From assembly GCA_902540235.1 (NCBI GenBank), contig CACBLI010000006.1, positions 1-64,000 of the forward strand: DNA of 64,000 nucleotides, read 5' to 3'. The number at the start of each line of letters is the position of its first letter. Position 1 is the first letter of the stretch. This stretch comes from an uncultured Pelagibacteraceae bacterium. Lineage in GTDB: Bacteria; Pseudomonadota; Alphaproteobacteria; Pelagibacterales; Pelagibacteraceae. Of this stretch, positions 46,976 to 55,056 are shown in pieces. The notes under the pieces are model-generated. The model was given only the letters and a program-made list of their open reading frames with translations. It searched no databases and was not told the origin of the DNA. The position numbers were made by a program, and so were the translations under genes.

Positions 46976-49372
46976 TTAAGCGACCATACTTTCTGCTTTT
47001 TGTAAATCAACAGCAACTAATTGGCTTATACCTTTTTCAGGCATTGTGACACCGTAAAGTCTATTCATTTTAGACATTGTTAATGCATGGTGCGTCACAA
47101 TTATAAATTTTGTGCTGGTGATGCTTATCAACTCCTCTAACAAGTTACAAAATCTGGTTACATTTGCATCGTCTAATGGTGCGTCTACCTCATCAAGTAC
47201 GCATATTGGAGATGGGTTTGTTAAAAAAACGGCAAAAATTAATGACAAAGCAGTCAAGGCTTGTTCACCCCCAGATAATAAAGTTATCGATTGAAGTCTT
47301 TTACCAGGTGGACTTACTAACATTTCAAGTCCAGCCTCAAGAGGATCATCAGAGTCAACAAGTTCTAATTTTGCATTTCCACCATTAAACAGTTTTGTAT
47401 AAACATCATTAAATTTACGATTAACCTTTTCAAAAGCTTCCAATAATCTCTCCCTTCCCTTTTGATTAAGTTCTTGAATACTATTCTTTAATTTTGAGAT
47501 GGCAGTAACCAAGTCAGATCTGTCCTCTTCCATCTTTTTAATTTCAGACTCATATTTACTTGTTTCTTCGTCTGCTTTTAAGTTAACGGATCCGAACTTA
47601 TCTCTCTCCTGTTTCTTTTTATCTAACAAATCTTCCTGAGTAACAGCGTCCGGTAATTCTTCTACTCCAAACAAATTAGATTTTTCTAAAATATTTTCTT
47701 CCGTCAAATTAAGCTCTGAGCTTATTCTATCTATCAAATCGTCTTTTCTTTTATTTAAACCTTCAATTGTTGCACTTGAACTAGCTTTACGTTCTCTAAT
47801 CTGAATAGATTGTTCTTGTATTTCATCTAGTTGTTTTCTGAGTGTTTCAATTTTTTCGTCAGTGCTAACTATAATAGATTCATTTTCATTTTTCTCTTTT
47901 TCAGAAATTCTTAAATTTTCAGAGATTTGACCTTTTTTTTCAGCCTGCAGTTTTGGTTGACTATCTAATTTATCTAATTGATTATTTAATTTATTTTTTC
48001 TATCGGCTAACTCATTTACCATTTTTTCGGAATTAGATAAAAGATTTTTCCAACTCTCAATTTCTTTTTCGATAACACTTATTCTTTCATTTCTTTTTAT
48101 AGAGTCTTTTTTGATATTTTGATTCTTACTGAAACTATTTGCGTATTCATCTATTAATAATTTAGAATTTTCCAGTGCACTAGTTGCATTCACTTTATCG
48201 TTTAAGTTTATCAATTCCTTTATATTTTCGATTTCTTGGTATAAATTATTTTTAGTCTTATTTAAATCTTCGTTAGATTTTTTTTCAGTTTCGTAATATT
48301 TAGAGTCAATCTCAATAAGATCATTCTTTTCTTCTTTTAATCTTTTTTCATTTGAATTTGCATCGATGATAATCCCTTTTTCTCTATTAATATCATCATT
48401 TAATATCTCTATTGTTCTTTTTATATTTTTTATTTCATCTAGAATTCTTGTGTTTTCTTTATCTAGACCTTGAAGTTCTAAATTAAGCCTTTGAATTCTA
48501 GATAAACTCTCAATATTTTTCTCTCTTAAGGGGGTTATTTTATCTATCTCAAGCTTTATCATGTTTTCAATTTTAAAAATTTTATCATTAAAACCACTTA
48601 CTTCACGTTCGGCTTCTGAATTAATTTCTGTCTCAACTCGAATTTCTTTATCAATTTCTATTAATTTTAAGTAATATAAACCGGCTTCTATTTTTTTTAT
48701 TTCATCAGAAATATTTTTGTATTTGGTTGCTTCTTCAGCTTGTTTTTTTAGATTAGCAAGTTGTTTCTCTTGCTGCCTTCTTAATTCGTCTGCTCTTTTT
48801 AAATTATTTTCCGCAGCATTTAACCTTAGTTCAGCTTCATGTCGTCGAACATGCAAGCCTGATATTCCTGCCGCTTCCTCAAGAATTGCTCTCCTATCAG
48901 TTGGTTTGGCAGTAACGAGAGCACCTATACGACCTTGACTGATCATTGATGGTGAATGAGCACCAGTTGATAAGTCGGCAAAAAACATTTGTGCATCCCT
49001 TGCCCTTACTTCTTTATTGTTGATGTAAAATTTCGAGCCTTTATCTTTCTCAATTTTTCTTCTTATATTTATCTCTTCGAGCCCTTTATATTGTACAGGT
49101 CCTTCCTCCGCTTGTTTTGAGACAGTAACCGAGACCTCGGCAATATTTTTAGACGGCTTGTTTGAAGTACCAGAAAATATAACATCTTCCATTCCTGAGC
49201 CCCGCATACTTTTTGCAGATGTCTCTCCCATAACCCATCTTAAAGACTCCACAATATTAGATTTACCACAACCATTTGGCCCAACTATTCCAGTTAAACC
49301 ATCCTCAATTATAAAATTCGATTTATCTGCAAATGATTTAAATCCATTAAGTTGGATTTTTTTAAAGTTCAT
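46976..49372 (-). CDS. smc: SMC-type chromosome segregation ATPase, short and apparently hinge-less
   Basis: 798 residues versus the usual ~1150-1200. Both ATPase halves are intact: Walker A GPNGCGKSNIVESL at about residue 33, the signature LLSGGEQALTALSLIF at about 703 and Walker B PICVLDEVDAPLDDANV. Between them is coiled coil only; around the middle I find no globular hinge of the expected ~150 residues with its conserved glycines. The arms are also short. It may be a reduced condensin that dimerises differently. The reading frame is clean, so it is not a pseudogene. It lies after dsbA and before atpI on the same strand. Confidence 0.85.
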   Translation of the reverse strand: MNFKKIQLNGFKSFADKSNFIIEDGLTGIVGPNGCGKSNIVESLRWVMGETSAKSMRGSGMEDVIFSGTSNKPSKNIAEVSVTVSKQAEEGPVQYKGLEEINIRRKIEKDKGSKFYINNKEVRARDAQMFFADLSTGAHSPSMISQGRIGALVTAKPTDRRAILEEAAGISGLHVRRHEAELRLNAAENNLKRADELRRQQEKQLANLKKQAEEATKYKNISDEIKKIEAGLYYLKLIEIDKEIRVETEINSEAEREVSGFNDKIFKIENMIKLEIDKITPLREKNIESLSRIQRLNLELQGLDKENTRILDEIKNIKRTIEILNDDINREKGIIIDANSNEKRLKEEKNDLIEIDSKYYETEKKSNEDLNKTKNNLYQEIENIKELINLNDKVNATSALENSKLLIDEYANSFSKNQNIKKDSIKRNERISVIEKEIESWKNLLSNSEKMVNELADRKNKLNNQLDKLDSQPKLQAEKKGQISENLRISEKEKNENESIIVSTDEKIETLRKQLDEIQEQSIQIRERKASSSATIEGLNKRKDDLIDRISSELNLTEENILEKSNLFGVEELPDAVTQEDLLDKKKQERDKFGSVNLKADEETSKYESEIKKMEEDRSDLVTAISKLKNSIQELNQKGRERLLEAFEKVNRKFNDVYTKLFNGGNAKLELVDSDDPLEAGLEMLVSPPGKRLQSITLLSGGEQALTALSLIFAVFLTNPSPICVLDEVDAPLDDANVTRFCNLLEELISITSTKFIIVTHHALTMSKMNRLYGVTMPEKGISQLVAVDLQKAESMVA

Positions 49373-49380
49373 AGAATAAC

Positions 49381-49959
49381 TTATATCAGTTTTTCTAATG
49401 TTTTTTTCAAATTTTTATAATTAAGAGATTTATCAAACTTTTTATTGTTGATTATTATCGTGGGAGTAGAATTGACTTTAAAATTTTTAGCTCCCTCGAC
49501 TCGATCATTTAAAACAAAATCTTCAATTTTCTTATCATTAATACATTTCTCGAAATCAATTTTGTAACCTTTCTTTTCAATGAATTTTTTGAGGTTATCG
49601 TTTAATTCGACAACAGTATTTCCTTTAATCCAGGATTGTTGATTATTGTATAAACCCTCTAAAATTTCTAAACTTCGTTCTTGGTTACATTGAGCAATTT
49701 TTGAGGCATTAAAAGCTGCAGCATCTAAAGGAAAATGTCTAAATTCAATTTTCACTAACCCTGGATCAATAAAATCTTTTTTAAGTTGAGGATAAATTTT
49801 TTTATGAAAATCAGCACAATGGCTACAAGTCAAGGACTCATATGCAATAATTGTAATCTTAGCATTTTCTTTTCCCGAGACAATTCTTACGACTTCCGCC
49901 ACACTTGAACTGCTAAATAATCCAAAAATTACAATAAAAATGAATAAAAGCTTTTTCAT
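49381..49959 (-). CDS. DsbA-family thiol-disulfide oxidoreductase
   Basis: 192 residues. A signal peptide (about residues 1-21, ending SSVA) precedes a thioredoxin fold. The active site is SLTCSHCADFHKKIYPQL (CxxC as CSHC) and the cis-Pro loop is VNSTPTIIIN. It is a periplasmic disulfide oxidant or isomerase. It overlaps the dciA gene by 4 nt and precedes smc, an alphaproteobacterial arrangement (dciA-dsbA-smc). Confidence 0.93.
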   Translation of the reverse strand: MKKLLFIFIVIFGLFSSSSVAEVVRIVSGKENAKITIIAYESLTCSHCADFHKKIYPQLKKDFIDPGLVKIEFRHFPLDAAAFNASKIAQCNQERSLEILEGLYNNQQSWIKGNTVVELNDNLKKFIEKKGYKIDFEKCINDKKIEDFVLNDRVEGAKNFKVNSTPTIIINNKKFDKSLNYKNLKKTLEKLI

Positions 49960-50444
49960 TTTTCTCTGAATATTTTAGTTAATTCTATTAAAGATTTTTT
50001 AATTTTATCGTTTTTAATATTTTTAATTTGATTATCAAATTTGTCTTTTGTCACACTTCGATTAAGTTTTTTTTCTTTATTAATAATTTTTTCCTCATAA
50101 TCAAAGCTGGTAAATTTAATCTTTTCTACAACTGTCTTTCCAAAAAAGTTATTCATTCTATCTACAATTTCTTTTTTGGAATATTCTAAATCTACTTCTT
50201 TACCTCTTTGAACCATTACTAATAAAGTACTAACTCCAAATTTATTTGAATTTTTAAATGATTTTGGATAACAAAATTTAAAAAGACTTTCTCCAGCTAT
50301 AATCTTCCAGTTATTAAGTACTTCTGAGTAGACTTGACCTCTATTATTTATTACTTTTTTAATATTTTTCGGCAAAGTGTCTTTTAAGGATCTTAAACCT
50401 TGAATGGTATTGAATCTCTGCTTAGTATTATTTTTATATTGCAT
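49956..50444 (-). CDS. DciA-type (DUF721) protein
   Basis: 162 residues. The N-terminal half resembles DUF721/DciA: VYSEVLNNWKIIAGESLFKFCYPKSFK and STLLVMVQRGKEVDLEYSKKEIVDRMN, with a KIKFTSF strand near residue 115. DciA is the ancestral bacterial loader of the replicative helicase DnaB. Its ATG abuts the mutY ATG on the other strand (CATATG), an extreme divergent arrangement. Confidence 0.82.
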   Translation of the reverse strand: MQYKNNTKQRFNTIQGLRSLKDTLPKNIKKVINNRGQVYSEVLNNWKIIAGESLFKFCYPKSFKNSNKFGVSTLLVMVQRGKEVDLEYSKKEIVDRMNNFFGKTVVEKIKFTSFDYEEKIINKEKKLNRSVTKDKFDNQIKNIKNDKIKKSLIELTKIFREK

Positions 50445-51425
50445 ATGAAGGAAAAGATAATAACAAAAAAAATTCTTAAATGGTACGATTTAAATAAAAG
50501 ATCTCTACCTTGGAGAAAAAAAGTTTCTTTAGAAAAAAAACAATATTATACACTAATAAGTGAATTTATGTTGCAACAAACTCAAGTTACGACTGTAATT
50601 CCTTTTTTTGAAAGATTTATTAGAAATTTACCTTCCATAAATTCTCTTGCAAAAGTTAATGATAAAAAATTAATAAAACTTTGGGAGGGCCTTGGATATT
50701 ATTCTAGAGCAAGAAATCTAAAAAAAACTGCTAAAATTATAATTAGTAAATATAATGGAAAAATTCCAAATAATTATGGTGATTTAATATCTTTACCTGG
50801 TATTGGCAATTACACTGCTAATGCAATCTTAGCAATTGCCTTTAACAAATCCTACATTCCTTTAGATGGAAACATTGAAAGGGTCTTAAAAAGATATCTT
50901 TATTTAAAAAAAGATAAGGAAATACAAAAAGACAATCTAATAGAAAAAAAATCTATTTTTGGAATTTCATCAAGAGCAAGTGATTATGCCCAAGCTTTAA
51001 TGGAATTAGGAGCAATGATATGTAAACCAAAAAATCCTGAATGTAGCGGGTGTCCTATTCCAAAAAAATGCAAGTCTTATAAAAAGAAAGATTTTGATTT
51101 GGCTAAAATTACAAAAAAGAATAAAGAAAAATATTTTATTCTTAAAGTTTATAAAAAAAATCAAAAATACTTATTAGTCAAAAATACAAAATTCAACTTT
51201 CTTAAAAATTTATCAATTTTTCCGATGGAAGAATTATCTAACCCAAAAAATTTTAATGAAAATCTTAATTTTAAAATGTCAAATATGAATATGAATATAA
51301 AAATTCAATATCTCAAAAATGCAAAAAGATTTTCCTCATCACATTGGTTTGATAAGAAAAAATTAGATAACTATATGCTTCCAACATTCACTAAAAAAGT
51401 GGTTAAATATTTAGAAAAAAATTAA
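50445..51425 (+). CDS. mutY: A/G-specific adenine glycosylase
   Basis: 326 residues from the ATG at 50445; a 15-codon extension upstream lies inside dciA. The catalytic Glu segment ISEFMLQQTQVTTVIPFFERF, the HhH-GPD motif LPGIGNYTANAILAIAF with the catalytic Asp in PLDGNIERV, and the [4Fe-4S] ligands CKPKNPECSGCPIPKKC are all present. It removes A opposite 8-oxoG. It joins the FAD monooxygenase by a one-base overlap (TAATG). Confidence 0.97.
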   Translation: MKEKIITKKILKWYDLNKRSLPWRKKVSLEKKQYYTLISEFMLQQTQVTTVIPFFERFIRNLPSINSLAKVNDKKLIKLWEGLGYYSRARNLKKTAKIIISKYNGKIPNNYGDLISLPGIGNYTANAILAIAFNKSYIPLDGNIERVLKRYLYLKKDKEIQKDNLIEKKSIFGISSRASDYAQALMELGAMICKPKNPECSGCPIPKKCKSYKKKDFDLAKITKKNKEKYFILKVYKKNQKYLLVKNTKFNFLKNLSIFPMEELSNPKNFNENLNFKMSNMNMNIKIQYLKNAKRFSSSHWFDKKKLDNYMLPTFTKKVVKYLEKN

Positions 51426-52570
51426 TGAAAAAAATAGCTGTAATTGGCGCTGGTATTTCAGGACTATTCATTGCTAATTTATTTAAGAGAAATAAAAAGT
51501 ATCAAGTAACTATCTTTGAAAGAAATAGCTCAATCAATTTGAAAGAAGGTTACGGTATTCAATTATCTGTCAACAGCATCAAACTTCTAAATAAAATTCA
51601 GTTTGATAAATTAGAAAATAATGAGAAATTTAATCCAGATAAAATCAATTTTTATTCAATTAAAAATTCCAAAAAGATATGTGAGTTAAATATATCAGAT
51701 TTTAATACTGAAAATTGTAAATATACTACTCTTAGAAGATCATCATTTATTAATTTTTTAAAAAAGGATTTAGAAAAAGAAATAAAATTTGACCACACTA
51801 TTTCAAAGATAGAACAGCAAGATCAAATCGTTAAAATCACTTTTAAAAATAATGAAATTTATGAATTCGACTATTTAGTTATTTCAGATGGTGTCTTTTC
51901 AAAGAGTAAAAGTTTGTTATCAAAAAATAAAACTGAACCAAAATTTAATGATACGTTAGCTATTAGAGGAATAATACCAAGCCATTCAAATATGGCTGAT
52001 AAAAAAAACATTTCATTGTTTTTAGGTTCAAATTTTCATTATGTTATTTATCCAGTATCTCCAGATGGAGATTTAAACTTTATAGCTGTAATGAAATATC
52101 AACTTTCAGAGGATGAGCAAAAAGATTACTCGTTGTTTAATGACAATATTTTTATTAATAAGATTTTAGATAAAGTTCCGGACATAAATAAGAATTTTTT
52201 TGATAATATTGATGATCTAAAGATATATCCAGTATTTATCAGCCATGATTTTTTTAAAGTTAAAAACAATAATATTCATTTAATAGGAGATGCTTTTTTT
52301 GCTTTTCCACCATCATTTGCTCAAGGTGCATCACAATCAATAGAGGGTGCATATGAATTATTTGAGAATATACAGAATAATACTGAAGATAATTTTTTTA
52401 AAAATAGAGTTAATAAAACAAAAATGGTTAATAATCGCTCAAAGTTTAATCAATTTGCTTTTCATTTATCTAATCCATTAACAACATTATTGAGAAATAT
52501 TTTTTTGAAAAGATTGGTAAAAAACAAAAAGTTTTTAGAGAGCTATCTTGGTAAAATATATAAAAACTAA
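51425..52570 (+). CDS. FAD-dependent monooxygenase
   Basis: 381 residues. The N-terminal Rossmann motif AVIGAGISGLFIANLFKRN, the VISDGVFSKSK segment and the C-terminal LIGDAFFAFPPSFAQGASQ (GD motif) identify a class A flavoprotein monooxygenase, of the group with UbiH and salicylate hydroxylase-like enzymes. The substrate is unknown. A ubiquinone ring hydroxylase is possible but no specific signature decides it. Its last stop base set (CTAA) is shared with ccrM. Confidence 0.85.
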   Translation: MKKIAVIGAGISGLFIANLFKRNKKYQVTIFERNSSINLKEGYGIQLSVNSIKLLNKIQFDKLENNEKFNPDKINFYSIKNSKKICELNISDFNTENCKYTTLRRSSFINFLKKDLEKEIKFDHTISKIEQQDQIVKITFKNNEIYEFDYLVISDGVFSKSKSLLSKNKTEPKFNDTLAIRGIIPSHSNMADKKNISLFLGSNFHYVIYPVSPDGDLNFIAVMKYQLSEDEQKDYSLFNDNIFINKILDKVPDINKNFFDNIDDLKIYPVFISHDFFKVKNNNIHLIGDAFFAFPPSFAQGASQSIEGAYELFENIQNNTEDNFFKNRVNKTKMVNNRSKFNQFAFHLSNPLTTLLRNIFLKRLVKNKKFLESYLGKIYKN

Positions 52571-53637
52571 TTATTAGAAATTAATCTTTGTCTTAAATGA
52601 TCGATAGGAACCGCGTTTCCATTCAAGTTATAATGCCAATAGGTCCATCCATTACAGCTTTCAGCTCCTAAGATTGTAGCTGCTACTTTATGAATTGAGC
52701 CTTCAGTTTGAGCATGTTTAATACTGCCATCTGCCCTAATTTTTGCGCTAATTTCCTTTTTATTATCAAAAATAGTAGTTCCTGGTTTTATTATTCCTAA
52801 TTCAACTAAAGAACCAAAAGGTATTCTTGGTTTAGATCTACCATTTTGCAAAGTATCTAAATTATCATCCTCTAAAGGTTTTGTTTTCTTTAGTCTTTGT
52901 TCAGCAGCTTTAAAATAGGTTTTTTCTTTTTCAATCCCGTAATAATTTCTACCTAATTTTTTTGCAACAGTTGATGTTGTTCCTGATCCTAAAAAAGGAT
53001 CTAAAACAAAATCATTTTTATTTGTCGTTGCTAATAAAATTCTGTGAAGTAGAGCTTCAGGTTTTTGAGTAGAATGTACTTTTTTTCCATTCTTTTTTAG
53101 TCTTTCAGAACCATTACAAATCGGCAATTCCCAGTTAGATCTCATTTGAAGATCATCATTTAAACATTTTAAGGATTGATAATTAAAAGTATATTTTGAT
53201 TTTTCAGACTTAGATGCCCAAATTAAAGTTTCGTGGGCATTGGTGAAACGAGTTCCTCTAAAATTTGGCATTGGATTTTTTTTATTCCAAATGACGTCAT
53301 TTAAAATCCAAAAACCTAAATTTTGAATAGCTGAACCAACTCTAAATATATTGTGATAACTACCAATTACCCAAATAGCTCCATCTTTTTTTAAAATTCT
53401 TTTACATTCGCTTAACCATGAATAAGTGAAGTCATCATATTTTTTGAAATTTTCAAATTGATCCCATTTATCATTTACCGCGCTAACTTTAGATCTATCT
53501 GGTCTTGTAAGTTCACCTTTTAATTGTAGGTTGTAGGGAGGGTCGGCAAAGATTAAATCAAAAGTTTCATCAGGAATTTTTTTTAGTTCTTTTAAACTAT
53601 CACCATTAATTAATTTATTTTTTAAGTTTAAATTCAT
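52567..53637 (-). CDS. ccrM: CcrM-type adenine DNA methyltransferase (GANTC)
   Basis: 356 residues from MNLNLKNKLINGDSLKELKK; a longer frame to 53679 is excluded because a promoter lies inside it. Motif IV is FADPPYNLQLKGEL, motif I is LDPFLGSGTTSTVAKKLG, and the C-terminal domain includes KIRADGSIKHAQTEGSIHKV and ESCNGWTYWHYNLNG, as in Caulobacter CcrM. CcrM methylates A in GANTC once per cell cycle. The methyltransferase has no restriction partner here. Its stop is shared with the FAD monooxygenase gene. Confidence 0.95.
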   Translation of the reverse strand: MNLNLKNKLINGDSLKELKKIPDETFDLIFADPPYNLQLKGELTRPDRSKVSAVNDKWDQFENFKKYDDFTYSWLSECKRILKKDGAIWVIGSYHNIFRVGSAIQNLGFWILNDVIWNKKNPMPNFRGTRFTNAHETLIWASKSEKSKYTFNYQSLKCLNDDLQMRSNWELPICNGSERLKKNGKKVHSTQKPEALLHRILLATTNKNDFVLDPFLGSGTTSTVAKKLGRNYYGIEKEKTYFKAAEQRLKKTKPLEDDNLDTLQNGRSKPRIPFGSLVELGIIKPGTTIFDNKKEISAKIRADGSIKHAQTEGSIHKVAATILGAESCNGWTYWHYNLNGNAVPIDHLRQRLISNN

Positions 53638-53650
53638 TTTATAAAAATAA

Positions 53651-53679
53651 ATTAGACTCCAAAAAGATTCTTGGGTCAA
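53651..53679 (-). promoter_or_regulatory. ccrM promoter with two GANTC sites
   Basis: On the minus strand: TTGACC (-35, 53679-53674), 17 bases, TCTAAT (-10, 53656-53651); each hexamer matches 5 of 6 consensus positions. Two GANTC sites lie in it: GATTC at 53666-53670 in the spacer and GACTC at 53655-53659 touching the -10, their starts 11 bases apart. The predicted transcript begins about 7 nt before the ccrM ATG. It is the best sigma70-like match I noticed in the window. Confidence 0.65.
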
Positions 53680-53728
53680 CCTAGGATTGAATTATTTGAA
53701 CTTGATATGTGTAGTTTTTTTTTAAGAT

Positions 53729-53756
53729 CACAAGATATTGTGTTTCTACGTGAAAC
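53729..53756. repeat. two adjacent inverted repeats between rnhB and ccrM
   Basis: CACAA-GATA-TTGTG (53729-53742) and GTTTC-TACGT-GAAAC (53742-53756), sharing one base and abutting the rnhB stop. There is no T-run after them on the minus strand. They could be a weak terminator for rnhB or protein-binding sites upstream of the ccrM promoter. Confidence 0.45.
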
Positions 53757-54317
53757 TTATTTATAACTCATAATTGGATTAAAAGTGACTCTATGATGTT
53801 TTGTAATACCAAGTTTTTTTATGGCTTTTAAATGTTGCTTAGTCCCATAACCAAAATTTTGATCCCAACAATAACCATCAAACTTTTTTGACAAATTTGT
53901 TATCATTTTATCTCGAGAAACCTTGGCAATAATTGAGGCCGCAGATATAGATGGTATTTTTTGGTCTCCCTTTATTACAGCTTTAAGATGATAATTTTTA
54001 ATTTTTGGCAATTTATTACCATCGATAAAAATTAAGTGAGGTTTTTTTTTGAGCTTTTTTATTGCCCTTTTCATTGCAAGTAAACTTGCTTGTAAAATAT
54101 TTTTTTTTTCAATTTCCGCAACTGTAGCTCTACCTACTGCCCAGATTGAATTTTTTTTGATATACTTAGATAATACTTCTCTATTAGATTTATTTAAACT
54201 TTTAGAGTCCTTTAGTAATTTTTTATCTATAGTCCTATTTAATATTACTGCAGCTGCATAAACTGGACCAATTAAACTACCTCGTCCGACCTCATCTACT
54301 CCTGCAATCAATCTCAT
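53757..54317 (-). CDS. rnhB: ribonuclease HII
   Basis: 186 residues. Motifs IAGVDEVGRGSLIGPVYAAA (catalytic Asp and Glu), LIFIDGNKLP and SAASIIAKVSRDKMI are diagnostic. It cleaves RNA-DNA junctions and removes misincorporated ribonucleotides. Its start overlaps the udg stop by one base, and ccrM follows after 119 nt. The rnhB-ccrM adjacency is common in alphaproteobacteria. Confidence 0.98.
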   Translation of the reverse strand: MRLIAGVDEVGRGSLIGPVYAAAVILNRTIDKKLLKDSKSLNKSNREVLSKYIKKNSIWAVGRATVAEIEKKNILQASLLAMKRAIKKLKKKPHLIFIDGNKLPKIKNYHLKAVIKGDQKIPSISAASIIAKVSRDKMITNLSKKFDGYCWDQNFGYGTKQHLKAIKKLGITKHHRVTFNPIMSYK

Positions 54318-55045
54318 TAAACTTTAATATTTAAATCCTCAATTTTTCTTTTTATTTTCTTTAAATCTTCCCATGAATATCTTTTATTTTCAGGGAATCT
54401 AATTAAGTAAGACGGACTAAAAGAAATAATGAGTGGGTAGGTTTTGTTGTTAAGAATTATCTCTTTCCAATTTCCTCGTTCTAAAGAAATTTTATCATTT
54501 ATACCCGTAACTGCCTCCATGGCAGTGCTTCCCATTAAAATGATAATTTTTGGATCTATAATAGTGATATGCTCTTTTATAAAAATTGAGTATCTCTTTA
54601 TTTCTTTACTTGTCGGTTTTCTATCATCAGGAGGTCTAAAATTTACTGAGTATGCTGTATATATTTTTTCTTTTTTAACATTTATAGCCAATAACATTTT
54701 TTTTAACAATTCGCCGACATTCCCTTGAAAGGAATAACCAGAGTTATCCTCTAAATCTCCTGGTGTTTCACCAATTAACATAATTGGACTATCGATGTTT
54801 CCATCTCCTAAAATAAGATTTTTTGCATTATCTTTTAGATTACAATCATCAATTGAATTAATTTTTCTTTTCAGTTCCTGAAGTTTTGTTTTTTTATCTA
54901 AATTATTTTGGACGACTTTTTTCTCACTATCCTTAACAATTTTAAATCTATTTATGGGTTTATTTTCAAAAATAAAATCGGGCTCAATTATATCAATAAA
55001 TTCTTGTACATATTTAGCATTTTGATTTAAGCCTTTTTTAGTCAT
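54317..55045 (-). CDS. family 4-like uracil-DNA glycosylase, lacking Fe-S cysteines
   Basis: 242 residues. Motif 1 GETPGDLEDNSGYSFQGNVG is the family 4 active site (canonical GEAPG..ED). The protein contains a single cysteine (about residue 68), so the four ligands for a [4Fe-4S] cluster are missing; the usual KCRPP is NFRPP here. Motif 2 reads SFSPSYLIR where the family has HPSYLLR-like, so the His is replaced by Ser. Some alphaproteobacterial homologues also drop some of the cysteines, as I recall. Its start is 11 nt from the divergent TPR gene. Confidence 0.82.
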   Translation of the reverse strand: MTKKGLNQNAKYVQEFIDIIEPDFIFENKPINRFKIVKDSEKKVVQNNLDKKTKLQELKRKINSIDDCNLKDNAKNLILGDGNIDSPIMLIGETPGDLEDNSGYSFQGNVGELLKKMLLAINVKKEKIYTAYSVNFRPPDDRKPTSKEIKRYSIFIKEHITIIDPKIIILMGSTAMEAVTGINDKISLERGNWKEIILNNKTYPLIISFSPSYLIRFPENKRYSWEDLKKIKRKIEDLNIKV

Positions 55046-55056
55046 ACACTGCAGAA

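Noticed and set aside
46976-49372. smc as a truncated pseudogene
   Set aside because: Both terminal ATPase halves and the entire frame are intact, so length loss is internal and not due to a frameshift or stop.
53638-53679. A 14-residue N-terminal extension of CcrM
   Set aside because: The extension covers the TTGACC/TCTAAT promoter and does not resemble CcrM N-termini, which begin just before the INGDSL segment.
53741-53757. A genuine parS site
   Set aside because: It has an extra base between the half-sites, so only one half matches the ParB consensus in register; it is kept only as a palindrome of unknown role.
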